Numbered from the stretch's first letter, positions 1 through 9,446 are shown. The stretch: 26,206 nt of DNA from Pseudomonadota bacterium (GCA_023418705.1 JAEZYZ010000262.1:1-26206); one strand, 5' to 3'. Made by a program: numbers and translations. Notes: a model not told the origin generated them from the letters alone.

Positions 1-897
1 GGCGACGGCGCCGCGCTTGCGCCGAGCAGCGACGAGGCCCAGGCGAGCGGCGCGCCCACCGACAGCGAGCGGCCAGCCTCGGCGCCGGGCGTCACCCCGA
101 CGCCTCCCCCACCGCCGCCCGAGCGCCCGCCGCCCGAGCGGGTCGAAGAACGCCACGCGCTGCTTCAGGAGCGGCTCAAGCAGCAGCCAGAGGAGTTCCA
201 GCGCGAGTTCAACGAGAGCTTCGAGATGTCGTGGATCTATCACGACAGCGCGCTGGAGGGCGTGGTCTACACCTTTCAGGAGCTGAAGACAGCGGTCGAT
301 CCGAGCGTCACCGTCGTCCCGGACTCCAGCATGCAGCCGGTGTGCGAAGAGATCCGACGCCACAAGGCCGCCCTCGATCTCGTGCGCGAGCTGGCGGAGA
401 AGAAGCGGGTCCCGCTGACTGTCGACGTGATGAAGCGCATCTACCTCGTGCTGCATCCGGAAGAGGGTGATCTCAAGACGGTGAAGTACCGCAAGGACAT
501 CCCCCAACACCGTCTCTACTTCCATGAGTACACCGCGCCCGACAAGATCGCCTACAAGGTGCGGCAGGTGTTCGACTGGCTGAACGGGCCAGAGCCGAAA
601 AAGATCAAGCACCCGGTCCGGATCGCGGCGCGCGTCCACTATGACCTCCTGCGCGCCTTCCCGTTTGCTCAAGACAGCGGCAAGGTGGCCCGCCTGCTGG
701 CCAACATCATCCTGATGCGCGCCGATTACCCGCCCGCCATCATCCACTCCACCGAACGGCAGCGGTATTACGAGGCGTTGAAGGGGTCGCTCCAGACCAT
801 CATCAACCTCACCAACGAGGCGCTGCAGAACGGCCTGCAGAGCATGGAAAAGCGCCTCGACGAGCAAGAAGCCCGGGGCCGCACCCTGGCTGGTTGA
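1..897 (+). CDS. Fic/DOC-fold protein with degenerate active site (5' end outside window)
   Basis: The frame is open from base 1, so the start codon lies upstream; the visible part is 298 codons. Residues 1-50 (window numbering) are low-complexity, with a Pro/Glu/Arg-rich run near 36-48. The next block contains HDSALEGVVYTFQEL, which resembles the inhibitory-helix region of Fic proteins, SxxIEGN followed by LTxEE. The Fic signature region sits at 213-230. The upstream structural His (H213) is kept, but where the family has HPFxDGNGRxxR this protein reads FPFAQDSGKVAR, so the catalytic His is Phe220 and the GNGR phosphate-binding loop is SGK. The following helix (LLANIILMRADYPPAII) is typical of Fic. 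Known Fic enzymes AMPylate or otherwise modify proteins using that His, so this one is inferred to be a pseudoenzyme or binding protein. It is convergent with the tolC-like gene, with a 19-nt gap. Confidence 0.75.
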   Translation, partial: GDGAALAPSSDEAQASGAPTDSERPASAPGVTPTPPPPPPERPPPERVEERHALLQERLKQQPEEFQREFNESFEMSWIYHDSALEGVVYTFQELKTAVDPSVTVVPDSSMQPVCEEIRRHKAALDLVRELAEKKRVPLTVDVMKRIYLVLHPEEGDLKTVKYRKDIPQHRLYFHEYTAPDKIAYKVRQVFDWLNGPEPKKIKHPVRIAARVHYDLLRAFPFAQDSGKVARLLANIILMRADYPPAIIHSTERQRYYEALKGSLQTIINLTNEALQNGLQSMEKRLDEQEARGRTLAG

Positions 898-916
898 GCG
901 CGCGGGGCGAGGCTCC

Positions 917-2299
917 TCAGCCCTCCGAGCCGACCGCCACCCAGCCGGTGGCCTGCCAGAGCTTGGCCAGCGCCAGATTGTAGTCGAACGTCGCGACCAT
1001 CTGCGCGAACGTCTTGAGCGCGTACTCTTTGGCCGGGTCGACGATGTCTTGGTCTTCGAAGACGCCCACGTCGATGCCTTGCTGCACTTTGATCAGCCAT
1101 TGCCGCGCGTAGGATGCCGCGCGGGTGTAGGCATCGAGCCGGCGCTCGGCGTCCTTGGCCTCCTGAAACGCCTGCTCGACCTCCACCCCGACGCCGCCCA
1201 GGGCGTATCGCTCGGTGGCGCGCATCTCCTCGAGCTGAGCGGCCGCCTGCGCTTCGCGCGCCGCTTGCGGGAGCAGATCGAGCTTCCACCTCAGGACCAC
1301 GGCGGCGCCGTAGCGGAGGTAGTTGGCGTTATCGAGATAAAACGGGTTCATCTGGTCGGTCACCAGCGGCGCACGGGACCAGCGCGCGCTGAGCCCGACG
1401 CCGATGTCGGGGAAATAGCGCGCGCGTTCCATGCGCAGCTGGGCGGTGCGCGCCGCCACCCCGGCGCGGGCCATGTTGATCTCTGGCCGGTGCAGCCGGG
1501 CAGCCGTCAGATAGCGGGCAAGCGGCGCCAGCCGATGTTCGATGCGGCGCAGCGGTTTGTCGGGGATGTCGAACGGCCCTTGAACCCCGGTCAGGAAGCG
1601 CAGCCCGGCCATCGCGATCCGCTCCTGCTTGATGGCCTCGCTCTCACGGGCCGTCAGCTCGGCGCGGTGCATCCGAAGCTTCAAGAGCTCGATGTCGTCC
1701 CCCTCCCCCTCCGCTACTTTTTCGATCATGCGGCCCAGGTACTTGTCGATCTGCGCCGCTGCCCGCCGCACCAAGAGCAAGCTGTCGCGCGCCAGCTGGG
1801 CTCCGTAGAACGCCTTCCTGACAGACAGCTGGACGTCGTTGCGCTCCTTGTCCACCTCGTGCTTGCCCACCTCGACCTGAGCCTCGGCCGCATCCCAGAG
1901 GTTGGTGAGCTTGCCGAACGTCCAGAGCGGGACGACGCCCTCGACCCCGAGCTGCCACGCCAAGCCCATTTCCGAGGTCAGTGAAACGTCGGTGTTGGGG
2001 CTGTACGCGCCGACGCCGCGCAGGGTGGGCGCCGGACCGAGCCCGCCGGTCAGCGTGAACTCGCTGTAAGGCTGGGTCTGGGCCTGCCAGAGCTGCGCCT
2101 TTTTGTGGGCGAGCCGCGCGCGCGCCTCGTGCACCTTCGGGTAGTTCTTGACCGCGAGCCGCAGGCACTGGTCGAGGGTGTACACGCGGCGCGGCGTGAC
2201 CAGAGGCGCCTGGGCTGGCTCGGACCGAACGTGCGCCGCCGACCCGAGTCCGGCGAGGCACACGAGGCAACGCGCCGCCATCGCTCGCACGGAAACCAT
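917..2299 (-). CDS. TolC-family outer-membrane efflux protein
   Basis: A 460-residue protein, close to the usual TolC-family length. The chosen ATG gives a classic signal peptide (MVSVRAMAARCLVCLAGLGS). An alternative ATG six codons in would keep most of it. The mature protein opens with YTLDQCLRLAVKNYPKV, the usual start of an outer-membrane efflux protein repeat. It continues with long Ala/Glu/Arg-rich coiled-coil helices in two repeats and ends with DYNLALAKLWQATGW, a hallmark C-terminus of this family. By family knowledge it forms a trimeric outer-membrane channel with a periplasmic helical barrel for type I secretion or RND efflux. No adaptor or pump gene lies beside it, so its partner is unknown. 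The bactofilin gene is 106 nt upstream on the same strand. The frame stays open to 2533, but that extension overlaps bactofilin and looks non-coding. Confidence 0.9.
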   Translation of the reverse strand: MVSVRAMAARCLVCLAGLGSAAHVRSEPAQAPLVTPRRVYTLDQCLRLAVKNYPKVHEARARLAHKKAQLWQAQTQPYSEFTLTGGLGPAPTLRGVGAYSPNTDVSLTSEMGLAWQLGVEGVVPLWTFGKLTNLWDAAEAQVEVGKHEVDKERNDVQLSVRKAFYGAQLARDSLLLVRRAAAQIDKYLGRMIEKVAEGEGDDIELLKLRMHRAELTARESEAIKQERIAMAGLRFLTGVQGPFDIPDKPLRRIEHRLAPLARYLTAARLHRPEINMARAGVAARTAQLRMERARYFPDIGVGLSARWSRAPLVTDQMNPFYLDNANYLRYGAAVVLRWKLDLLPQAAREAQAAAQLEEMRATERYALGGVGVEVEQAFQEAKDAERRLDAYTRAASYARQWLIKVQQGIDVGVFEDQDIVDPAKEYALKTFAQMVATFDYNLALAKLWQATGWVAVGSEG

Positions 2300-2366
2300 T
2301 GCGCGGTCATTTAGTACCAGGCCGCCGGAAACACACGGACTTTGTGGGCTGCCCGAGCCCGCGCTG

Positions 2367-2394
2367 GCGGCCGCCGGACCGCTCGAGCGGCCGC
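2367..2394. repeat. GC inverted repeat between bactofilin and tolC-like genes
   Basis: GCGGCCGC at 2367-2374 is repeated at 2387-2394, with 12 nt between. The 8-mer is its own reverse complement, so the two copies can pair as a strong hairpin. It lies 12 nt after the bactofilin stop in the sense of transcription (minus strand). No T-run follows, so it is not a textbook intrinsic terminator. It could end or attenuate the bactofilin transcript before the tolC-like gene, or protect its 3' end. Confidence 0.5.
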
Positions 2395-2405
2395 TTTCGC
2401 GGGGC

Positions 2406-2750
2406 TCAGACAGGCGCCATCGTGCAGGTGCCCGAGAACTGAACGCCTTTGTCCATGAAGATCTCCGGCGAGTGCAGGGTCCCGCTGACCTTCGCCGGCA
2501 CGTAAAGCTCGATCGACTGGGCGGCGCGAACATTGGCCTGAACGGTCCCGCCCTTGATGATCACGGTGCCCACCTCGATCTCGGCCTCGATCTCGGCCCC
2601 CTCTCCGATGACGAGCACGTCCGCGCTGCGGATCTCCCCCCGAAAAGACCCGTCGATGCGCAGGCGGCCTTCGAAGTGCAGCTTGCCCTCGAAGGCGGTT
2701 CCACGTCCAAGCAGCGCCGTGATTTCAGTCGCCGGTAGCGCGCGGTGCAT
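2406..2750 (-). CDS. Bactofilin (polymer-forming cytoskeletal protein)
   Basis: A 114-residue protein matching the bactofilin (DUF583) family. A short N-terminal tail (MHRALPATEITALLGRGTAFEG) leads into a right-handed beta-helix core made of short repeating strands rich in Gly, Ile and Val: GKLHFEGRLRIDGSFRGEI, then VLVIGEGAEIEAEIEVGTVIIKGG. The core ends near residue 100, followed by a short tail (GVQFSGTCTMAPV). Family members self-assemble without nucleotide into filaments. They act as scaffolds in cell shape, chromosome organisation and polar localisation; in Myxococcus xanthus BacM affects cell shape and BacNOP organise the chromosome ends. Which role applies here cannot be read from the sequence. 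The start is the only ATG that gives a normal family N-terminus; no good Shine-Dalgarno sequence is visible. It precedes the tolC-like gene on the same strand and is divergent from the barrel gene at 2829. Confidence 0.9.
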   Translation of the reverse strand: MHRALPATEITALLGRGTAFEGKLHFEGRLRIDGSFRGEIRSADVLVIGEGAEIEAEIEVGTVIIKGGTVQANVRAAQSIELYVPAKVSGTLHSPEIFMDKGVQFSGTCTMAPV

Positions 2751-2828
2751 GCGGCGACTCTACACGCATTCGGCCGCGGCATGTGTGAGGTGAGGCCGGT
2801 TTGGTGATAGAAGAGGTCCCCGGTCTAG

Positions 2829-4154
2829 ATGATGGGCAGCGCACAGCGGACCGGCCTCGAGCACCGATCGGTTTGCCAGGCCGGAGATCCCGACGGATCG
2901 GGCCCCTCTGGTCCCGTCGCCGAGCGTCGGCCGGCGAGGCCGCGGGTTCTGCGCCGCCGGCTCCGGGTGCGCCAGCAGGCCGCGATCGGCGCGCAGCTCG
3001 GCGTGGCGTGCGCCGTTTGGCTTTTGACCCCGCCAGCGGAGGCCATTCAGGCGCCCAATTCTCCCGCGCACCCGGCGCGCACCTCGGAGGCGCCGAGCGA
3101 CGGCGATCGGACGCCGCCGGCCGCAGCGGAGCCCGCGGCGGTCGCCGATCCCGACGCGGGCAGCGCCGAGGTCCTCAGGCGGTTTCGAGGGTCGACGTTC
3201 GACTTCGTCCAGTCGGCGACCGGGACGACGGTCGGGATCGGCCAGGACGTGCTCACGCGCAACCCCACCTACGAGATGACCTTCTCGCTGTCGCCGCGCT
3301 ACTACCTGTATCGCGACGCCGACCAGGCCATCAGCCTCCGCGGCAACGTCGCGCTCTTTCGCGAGTTCACCGACAGTGATCTGACCACCCGCCGCGGTGA
3401 ATGGAGCCTCACCGACACCGTGCTGCTCGCCGCCTACGGCCGGGGCATCTATCAAAGCCGCGAGAGCTCCATGGACGTCCTGCTGCGGGCCCCGGAGCTC
3501 ACCTTCCCGACGTCGGTCAACAGCTGGAGCAATGGCACCCTGCTCGGCCTGGGCGCCTCCGCTGGCGTGCTGCAGCGGGTCCGCCTCTTCGGCAGCGATG
3601 CCCCGGCGCTGCAGAGCCTGCTCTTGCTGGTGAACGCCGGCTATCAGTATCTATTTACCGAAGCGACGGTGCCGACCAACCCCGACCTGCAACGCGTCCG
3701 CATGACCCCGGAGGGCACCGCCGTTCCCGGCGATCAGCTGAGCGGCGTGCCGTTCGCCCCACACCAGGCGTTCTTCAGCGGGTCGCTCACGCTGGCGCTG
3801 ACCCCGCGCGTGTTCTGGACGACCACGGCCGGGTTTCGGCCCGCGTGGCGATACCAGTTCGATTCGCAGACATGCATCGTCGTCGCCAACGACTGCGTGG
3901 TGCCCGACACCCGTGAAGACGCGACGAACTACTCGGTCATCACTCAATTTGGCTCCAGCCTCTCCGTGCTGGTGCTCGACGAGCTGACGGTCCGCGCCGG
4001 CTATGACAACCTCGCGCTGCAGCTGGGCCCGGACGGGCAGCGGCGGAGCCTGTTCTACAGCCCGGAGGCGCGGGTTTTTCTTGCCCTCACGTTGATGTGG
4101 ACGGGACCCTCGGTCGGCCGTGGCGGCGCGCTCGTCCAGGGCTTGTTCCGCTGA
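2829..4154 (+). CDS. Predicted outer-membrane beta-barrel protein, function unknown
   Basis: A 441-residue protein I do not recognise as a named family. With the ATG at 2829 a hydrophobic export segment (GAQLGVACAVWLLTPPAEA) falls only at about residues 54-72 after an Arg-rich stretch. A GTG at 2967 would instead give a normal signal peptide (MRQQAAIGAQLGVACAV) and a 395-residue protein. I keep the upstream start because a purine-rich AAGAGG precedes it, but 2967 is quite possible. After a Pro/Ala-rich linker, the rest alternates hydrophobic and polar residues with aromatic girdles (YEMTFSLSPRYYLYRD, FRPAWRYQF) and ends in beta strands, as in outer-membrane barrels. C349 and C356 (CIVVANDC, long-start numbering) may form a loop disulfide. 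It leads a run of three plus-strand envelope genes. Confidence 0.75.
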   Translation: MMGSAQRTGLEHRSVCQAGDPDGSGPSGPVAERRPARPRVLRRRLRVRQQAAIGAQLGVACAVWLLTPPAEAIQAPNSPAHPARTSEAPSDGDRTPPAAAEPAAVADPDAGSAEVLRRFRGSTFDFVQSATGTTVGIGQDVLTRNPTYEMTFSLSPRYYLYRDADQAISLRGNVALFREFTDSDLTTRRGEWSLTDTVLLAAYGRGIYQSRESSMDVLLRAPELTFPTSVNSWSNGTLLGLGASAGVLQRVRLFGSDAPALQSLLLLVNAGYQYLFTEATVPTNPDLQRVRMTPEGTAVPGDQLSGVPFAPHQAFFSGSLTLALTPRVFWTTTAGFRPAWRYQFDSQTCIVVANDCVVPDTREDATNYSVITQFGSSLSVLVLDELTVRAGYDNLALQLGPDGQRRSLFYSPEARVFLALTLMWTGPSVGRGGALVQGLFR

Positions 4155-4217
4155 GGGATCCGGGCGCGCTTCGACAAGCCTCCGAACCGTTCACAACTTG
4201 GCTCGCGAGGGTGCCAC

Positions 4218-4742
4218 ATGCTCCAATCACCACCTCGCATGCGCTTCCGTCTCAGGAGCCGAGTTGCCGTGGCGGCCGCCGCCGCGCTCGTCGTGGCCAC
4301 GGCGCTGCTCGCCGGCACCGGCCGCTTGCAGGTCCTCGCCGCGAACGCCGCGACCGACGACACGGACAAGCCGCTCGTCACCTACCCCGGCTTTCGCATG
4401 CTGCCCGACGGGTCGAGCGTGGTGTGGCTCAGCGTGACCGAGCCGGTGCCGATCGAGTCCGAAGTGGGCCGGCGCTCGGCGCGTTTTTTGCTGAAGGGGG
4501 CCCGCGTCGGCGTGAAAAATAACCTCAATCCGCTCATCACCACGCACTTTCCGACGCCCCTCGAGCGGGCGCAGCTGGTCCGAGAGAAGGCTGGCGCGGC
4601 GCTCGTGCTGAAGTTCCGCGAAGACGTCGAAATCACCCACCGGTCGAGCCAGGGCCCCGACGGCGTGATGTTGCTCGAGGTGCCGATCCCACGGCGCCGA
4701 GCCTCGGGGCCGTCAGCGTCCAGTGCCGCCGGCCACCCGTAA
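4218..4742 (+). CDS. Small exported protein with AMIN-like beta domain
   Basis: A 174-residue exported protein. GAGGG lies 6 nt before the ATG at 4218 and supports that start. An internal ATG at 4239 (MRFRLRSRVAVAAAAALVV) would give a shorter signal peptide. After the hydrophobic segment, residues about 50-158 read as a small beta-rich domain. The pattern YPGFRMLPDGSSVVWLSV, then FLLKGARV, then a closing LLEVPIP strand resembles AMIN domains, which bind peptidoglycan or other periplasmic targets in AmiC- and PilQ-type proteins. The AMIN assignment is inference from strand pattern and should be treated as tentative. The 3' end overlaps the LptD-like gene by 20 nt in another frame, so the two are probably translated together and may act together at the outer membrane. 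Confidence 0.7.
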   Translation: MLQSPPRMRFRLRSRVAVAAAAALVVATALLAGTGRLQVLAANAATDDTDKPLVTYPGFRMLPDGSSVVWLSVTEPVPIESEVGRRSARFLLKGARVGVKNNLNPLITTHFPTPLERAQLVREKAGAALVLKFREDVEITHRSSQGPDGVMLLEVPIPRRRASGPSASSAAGHP

Positions 4743-6606
4743 ATCGACGTTTGCGGTCGCGGGCTGTGTCGCGAGTCTGCTCGCCGCGCCGGTGGCGCGC
4801 GCGCAAGCCACCCCGAGCGATGATCCGCCCGCCCTGCCCGAAGGACCCGAGGCGCCGCCCGCGCCGCCCCGGTACCGTGTGGACTTCCGCGCCGGTCGGG
4901 TCGAGGTGGATCCGAAGCTGCAAAAGCTCGAGCTGGCCGACGAGGTCGAGGTGGTGGTCGGTCGCTACCGGCTCGAGAGCGAGCGGTTGAGGGTCGAGCG
5001 CACGTCCCGGGGCGTCCTGGTCGATGGCGCCGGCCGCCTCGCGCTGTGTCCCTGTCCGGATGCGCCGGTCACGATTGGCTTCCGCGCGGCGACGCTGGCG
5101 CCCCCCACGGATGTGCTGATCGAACAGCCGACGCTCTACCTCGGGGACGTCCCGGTGCTGTGGCTGCCGTACCTGTGGCTGCGCTCGAGCGACCGCCTGG
5201 GGCTCTTGCCGCCGAAGGTCGCGTGGCGCGCGGATGGAGGGCTCTTGCTCGGTTCCGGCGTCCACGCCCCGCTCGGCGCCCGATCCACGCTCGGTCTGCG
5301 CGCGGCCGGCTACCTGCGCGGCGGCGCGCAGGTGGAGGCGCGTTTGTCGACGCCGCGCAGCGAGACCGAGGTGCGCTGGGATCACTACCGGCAGAGCCTG
5401 CTCGGTCTCGACAGCCGCGCCAGCTTGCGCGGCCCCGGAGCCGCTCGCGTCAACTGGGACGTCGACGCCATACGCGGGCCACGCGGGCGGCGAGGGCTGC
5501 TCGAGCTCGAGCCGGCGGCGCGCCGCTACGATCGACTCGCCGTCGCCGCCGTGCTCGCTCGCGCGCCGGTCACGCTCGGGCTCGGAGCACGCGCCCTGGA
5601 TGCCCGCGCCGAGCCGGTCACGGAGCTCGGGGTCGCCGGGCCTTTCGTCAGCTTGGGCGCTGGCGCGGCCCTCGGCAGCTCGGGCAACCTGGCCGGCCTC
5701 ACCCGCGTGCAGAGCCTGAGCGATGCCGACGGCTTCACCGAGAGCCGCGTCGACCAGGACCTGGAGCTCTCGCTCGCCGAGGTGGTGGGCCCGCTGTCGC
5801 TCGCGATCACCGCACGACAGCGCAGCCGCTCGCGCATCCTGCCGGATGACACCAGCTTGGCGGCTTGGGGCGGCGCCGGGGCGCGCGTCGCGTTGCCGCT
5901 CGTTCGCTCGTTTGGCGCAGAGCGCCCCTTCGTGCACCTGGTCGAGCCCGACGCGGAGCTCGGCCTGTTGCTGGCGTCCCAAGCAGCGCCCGGCGCGCTT
6001 CGAGTCTTGCCCGAGGGCGCGGCCGCCGGCGCCTTCGCGGGTGCGCGCACCGCGCTGGGACGACGTGGCTCTCGCTCGGCTGCCGAGCTGCGGCTAGCCG
6101 CGGGCGCCATCACGGAGGTCGGCGATCCGGGCGCGCTGGATCCCGATCTCGCGGTCAAGGGGCACGTGCTGGCAGCGGACGAGCTCGTCGCGGCACGCCT
6201 CGACGCCGGGGTCGTGCCGGACGCAGCGTCGCTGGTGCTGATTTCGCGCGTGCGTCTGGGACGAGCCGACGGGCTGCACCTGGCCGCTCACGCCGAGGGC
6301 TCGCTCGGCGGCGAGCCCCTGCTCTCGCGCTTCGTCGACAGCGATCGCTGGGACGCGCCTCTGCTCGGCTGGTTCGATCGGCCGGGGTGGAGCGGCGGTG
6401 GCGGGGTGGTTGTACCGTGGACGGAATGGCTGGCGAGCACCGCCGCCACCGAATGGGACCTCAGCGCCGGGCGCTGGCTCTCCATCCGGGGCGGGACCGG
6501 CTACCGTCACCCCTGCGGGTGTCTTGGGGTGGTGGCGTGGGCCGGACAACGTCTGGGACGCGACGGCGTCGATGCTTGGGTGAGCTTGAATCTATTGCCG
6601 GATTGA
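4723..6606 (+). CDS. LptD/OstA-like LPS-assembly outer-membrane protein
   Basis: A 627-residue protein starting at a GTG that gives a clear signal peptide (STFAVAGCVASLLAAPVARAQ). Residues 50-130 form an OstA/LptA-like N-terminal beta-jellyroll domain (VEVDPKLQKLELADEVEVVV). Residues 131-165 carry the block most typical of LptD: PTLYLGDVPVLWLPYLWL, then RLGLLPPKV. The remainder is a long barrel of Arg-, Ala- and Leu-rich amphipathic strands. LptD with the lipoprotein LptE inserts lipopolysaccharide into the outer leaflet. The mature chain has exactly four Cys, as two CxC motifs at C109/C111 and C598/C600. This recalls the N-terminal to C-terminal disulfides of E. coli LptD. It is shorter than E. 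coli LptD (784 residues), so it could be a divergent LptD or a paralogue that moves another lipid. Confidence 0.75.
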   Translation: MPPATRKSTFAVAGCVASLLAAPVARAQATPSDDPPALPEGPEAPPAPPRYRVDFRAGRVEVDPKLQKLELADEVEVVVGRYRLESERLRVERTSRGVLVDGAGRLALCPCPDAPVTIGFRAATLAPPTDVLIEQPTLYLGDVPVLWLPYLWLRSSDRLGLLPPKVAWRADGGLLLGSGVHAPLGARSTLGLRAAGYLRGGAQVEARLSTPRSETEVRWDHYRQSLLGLDSRASLRGPGAARVNWDVDAIRGPRGRRGLLELEPAARRYDRLAVAAVLARAPVTLGLGARALDARAEPVTELGVAGPFVSLGAGAALGSSGNLAGLTRVQSLSDADGFTESRVDQDLELSLAEVVGPLSLAITARQRSRSRILPDDTSLAAWGGAGARVALPLVRSFGAERPFVHLVEPDAELGLLLASQAAPGALRVLPEGAAAGAFAGARTALGRRGSRSAAELRLAAGAITEVGDPGALDPDLAVKGHVLAADELVAARLDAGVVPDAASLVLISRVRLGRADGLHLAAHAEGSLGGEPLLSRFVDSDRWDAPLLGWFDRPGWSGGGGVVVPWTEWLASTAATEWDLSAGRWLSIRGGTGYRHPCGCLGVVAWAGQRLGRDGVDAWVSLNLLPD

Positions 6607-6697
6607 GCGAGCTCAGCGCCCGAGCCACTTCTGCTCTCGACTCCCACCTTCGCCGACGTTGAGCGCACCGATTATCAGAAATGCCGTGATCCTGAGG

Positions 6698-6713
6698 GCG
6701 GCGATCTCGCCGC
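6698..6713. promoter_or_regulatory. Palindrome in leader of the GGDEF response-regulator gene
   Basis: GCGGCGA and TCGCCGC flank a 2-nt centre, giving a 16-nt near-perfect dyad 31 nt before the GTG at 6745. Four GATC tetramers fall within 39 nt here (6688, 6703, 6714, 6723). No T-run follows, and the site lies in the only gap upstream of the regulator pair. An operator for a dimeric DNA-binding protein, or an RNA hairpin covering the leader, would both fit; neither is demonstrated. Confidence 0.35.
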
Positions 6714-6744
6714 GATCCACAAGATCGGTTAGGCTGTCTCAATA

Positions 6745-7874
6745 GTGTCGAATTCCGATGGGTTGCGCGGCAGCGAGCCGCCGTCAGCGCTGTTGTCCAA
6801 CGCTCCGCCGTTTCGCTCGGTTGCTGGCTCGGTCATCGTCGTTGCCGACGACGACCGCCTCGTCCGCGAAATGATGGCGGACGTGCTCCGGTCTCACGGC
6901 TTCGTGGTGGAGGCGGTGGCGGACGGGCAAATGGCGGTCGAGCGGGTCGGCAGGGGCGGCGTGGACCTGGTCTTGCTGGATATCTTGATGCCGCGGCTGA
7001 GCGGGTTGGAGGCGTGCCGGCTGCTCAAAGGGATGACCGCCGACAGCTTTTTGCCCGTGGTGCTCGTGACCGTGAAGACCGACACCGCGAGCCGGGTCGA
7101 GGGGCTCAAAATAGGCGCCGACGACTACGTCTGCAAGCCGTTCGACGAGCGCGAGATGATCGCCCGCGTGGAGGCGATGCTGCGGATCAAAAAGCTCAAC
7201 GACCACGTCATCCGAGCGCGCGCAAAGCTCGAGCAGCTGAGCGTGCACGACGAGCTCACCGGTCTGTACAACTACCGCTACCTGCACACGCGCCTCAGCG
7301 AGGAATTCAAGCGCGCGGAGCGCTACCACGATCCGCTCGCCTGCATCGTGATCGACATCGACCGGCTGCACGTGGTGAACGAGGCCGCGGGGCGCGCTCG
7401 CGGCGACGCCGTGATCTGCGGGGTGGCCGAGGTCATCCGCCGCACGCTGCGCGAGGTGGACGTCGTGGCCCGCTTCGGAGGCGACGAGTTTCTGGTGGTC
7501 CTGCCCAGCACGCATTTTGCCGGATCGGTGACGGTCGCCGAGCGGATCTGGCGCGAGGCCACCAGCCGCAGCTTCTCCACCGAAAACGGCGGCGAAGCGA
7601 AGGTTGGCCTGTCTCTCGGCGTGGCCTTGTACCCGTCGCGCGACGTGCGCACCAAAGACGCGCTGCTTCGCGCCGCGGACACTGCCCTGCACCAGGCCAA
7701 ACGCGACGGCGGCAACCGCATCTGCGTGTTCCAGCAGCAGGGCTATCTCTACACGCCGGTCACGGGCCCGCCGTCGCTGCAGGCCACGACCGCCGGTTCA
7801 CGCACCAGCCAGAAGCCGACCCTCGCGGTGCCCGCCGAAGGCCAGGCCAAGCTCATCGACCCGAGAGGAACCGA

Positions 7875-7878
<4 letters not shown>
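6745..7878 (+). CDS. PleD-like response regulator with GGDEF diguanylate cyclase domain
   Basis: A 377-residue protein from a GTG; TTG at 6763 is an alternative, and neither has a strong ribosome site. Residues 29-148 form a receiver domain with acidic pocket D35-D37, phospho-acceptor D79 (LLDILMP), T109 and K131 (CKPF). A short helix joins it to a GGDEF domain at about 165-335. The catalytic GGDEF motif is intact at 245-249. The allosteric c-di-GMP I-site RxxD is present at R236-D239, five residues before it. The substrate loop DIDRLHVVNEAAGRARGD keeps the metal-binding Asp and Asn. It should therefore make c-di-GMP when phosphorylated and be feedback-inhibited. A Pro/Thr/Ser-rich tail of about 40 residues follows. 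Its stop codon overlaps the start of the NtrC-like gene, so the two are almost certainly co-transcribed. Confidence 0.92.
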
Positions 7879-9347
<1,469 letters not shown>

Positions 9348-9430
9348 GCGCCGACGGCCGTTCACGGTCGCACCGAAAACATCCGATCACAGCCTGCGGG
9401 CAGCCCGCGCGTGGGGCCGCGCGCCCTGAA

Positions 9431-9446
9431 CGGCACGAATGCTGCT
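9431..9446 (+). promoter_or_regulatory. Candidate sigma-54 (-24/-12) promoter
   Basis: The site CGGCACGAATGCTGCT compares with the consensus TGGCACGrNNNTTGCW, with mismatches at the first T and the first T of TTGC. The invariant GG and GC are present with the required 10-nt spacing. It is in the gap between the NtrC-like gene and the exported SRPBCC gene and points towards the latter, about 100 nt before its ATG. GC-rich DNA gives chance matches to this consensus, so position is as important as sequence here. Confidence 0.45.

Noticed and set aside
2300..2533. N-terminal extension of the TolC-like frame
   Set aside because: It precedes the signal peptide, is Arg/Ser-rich and overlaps the bactofilin coding region.
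7014..7874. 5' extension of the NtrC-like reading frame
   Set aside because: This stretch is the +1 shadow of the GGDEF gene and is Arg/Ala-rich. A strong ribosome site and a GTG at 7875 mark the real start.
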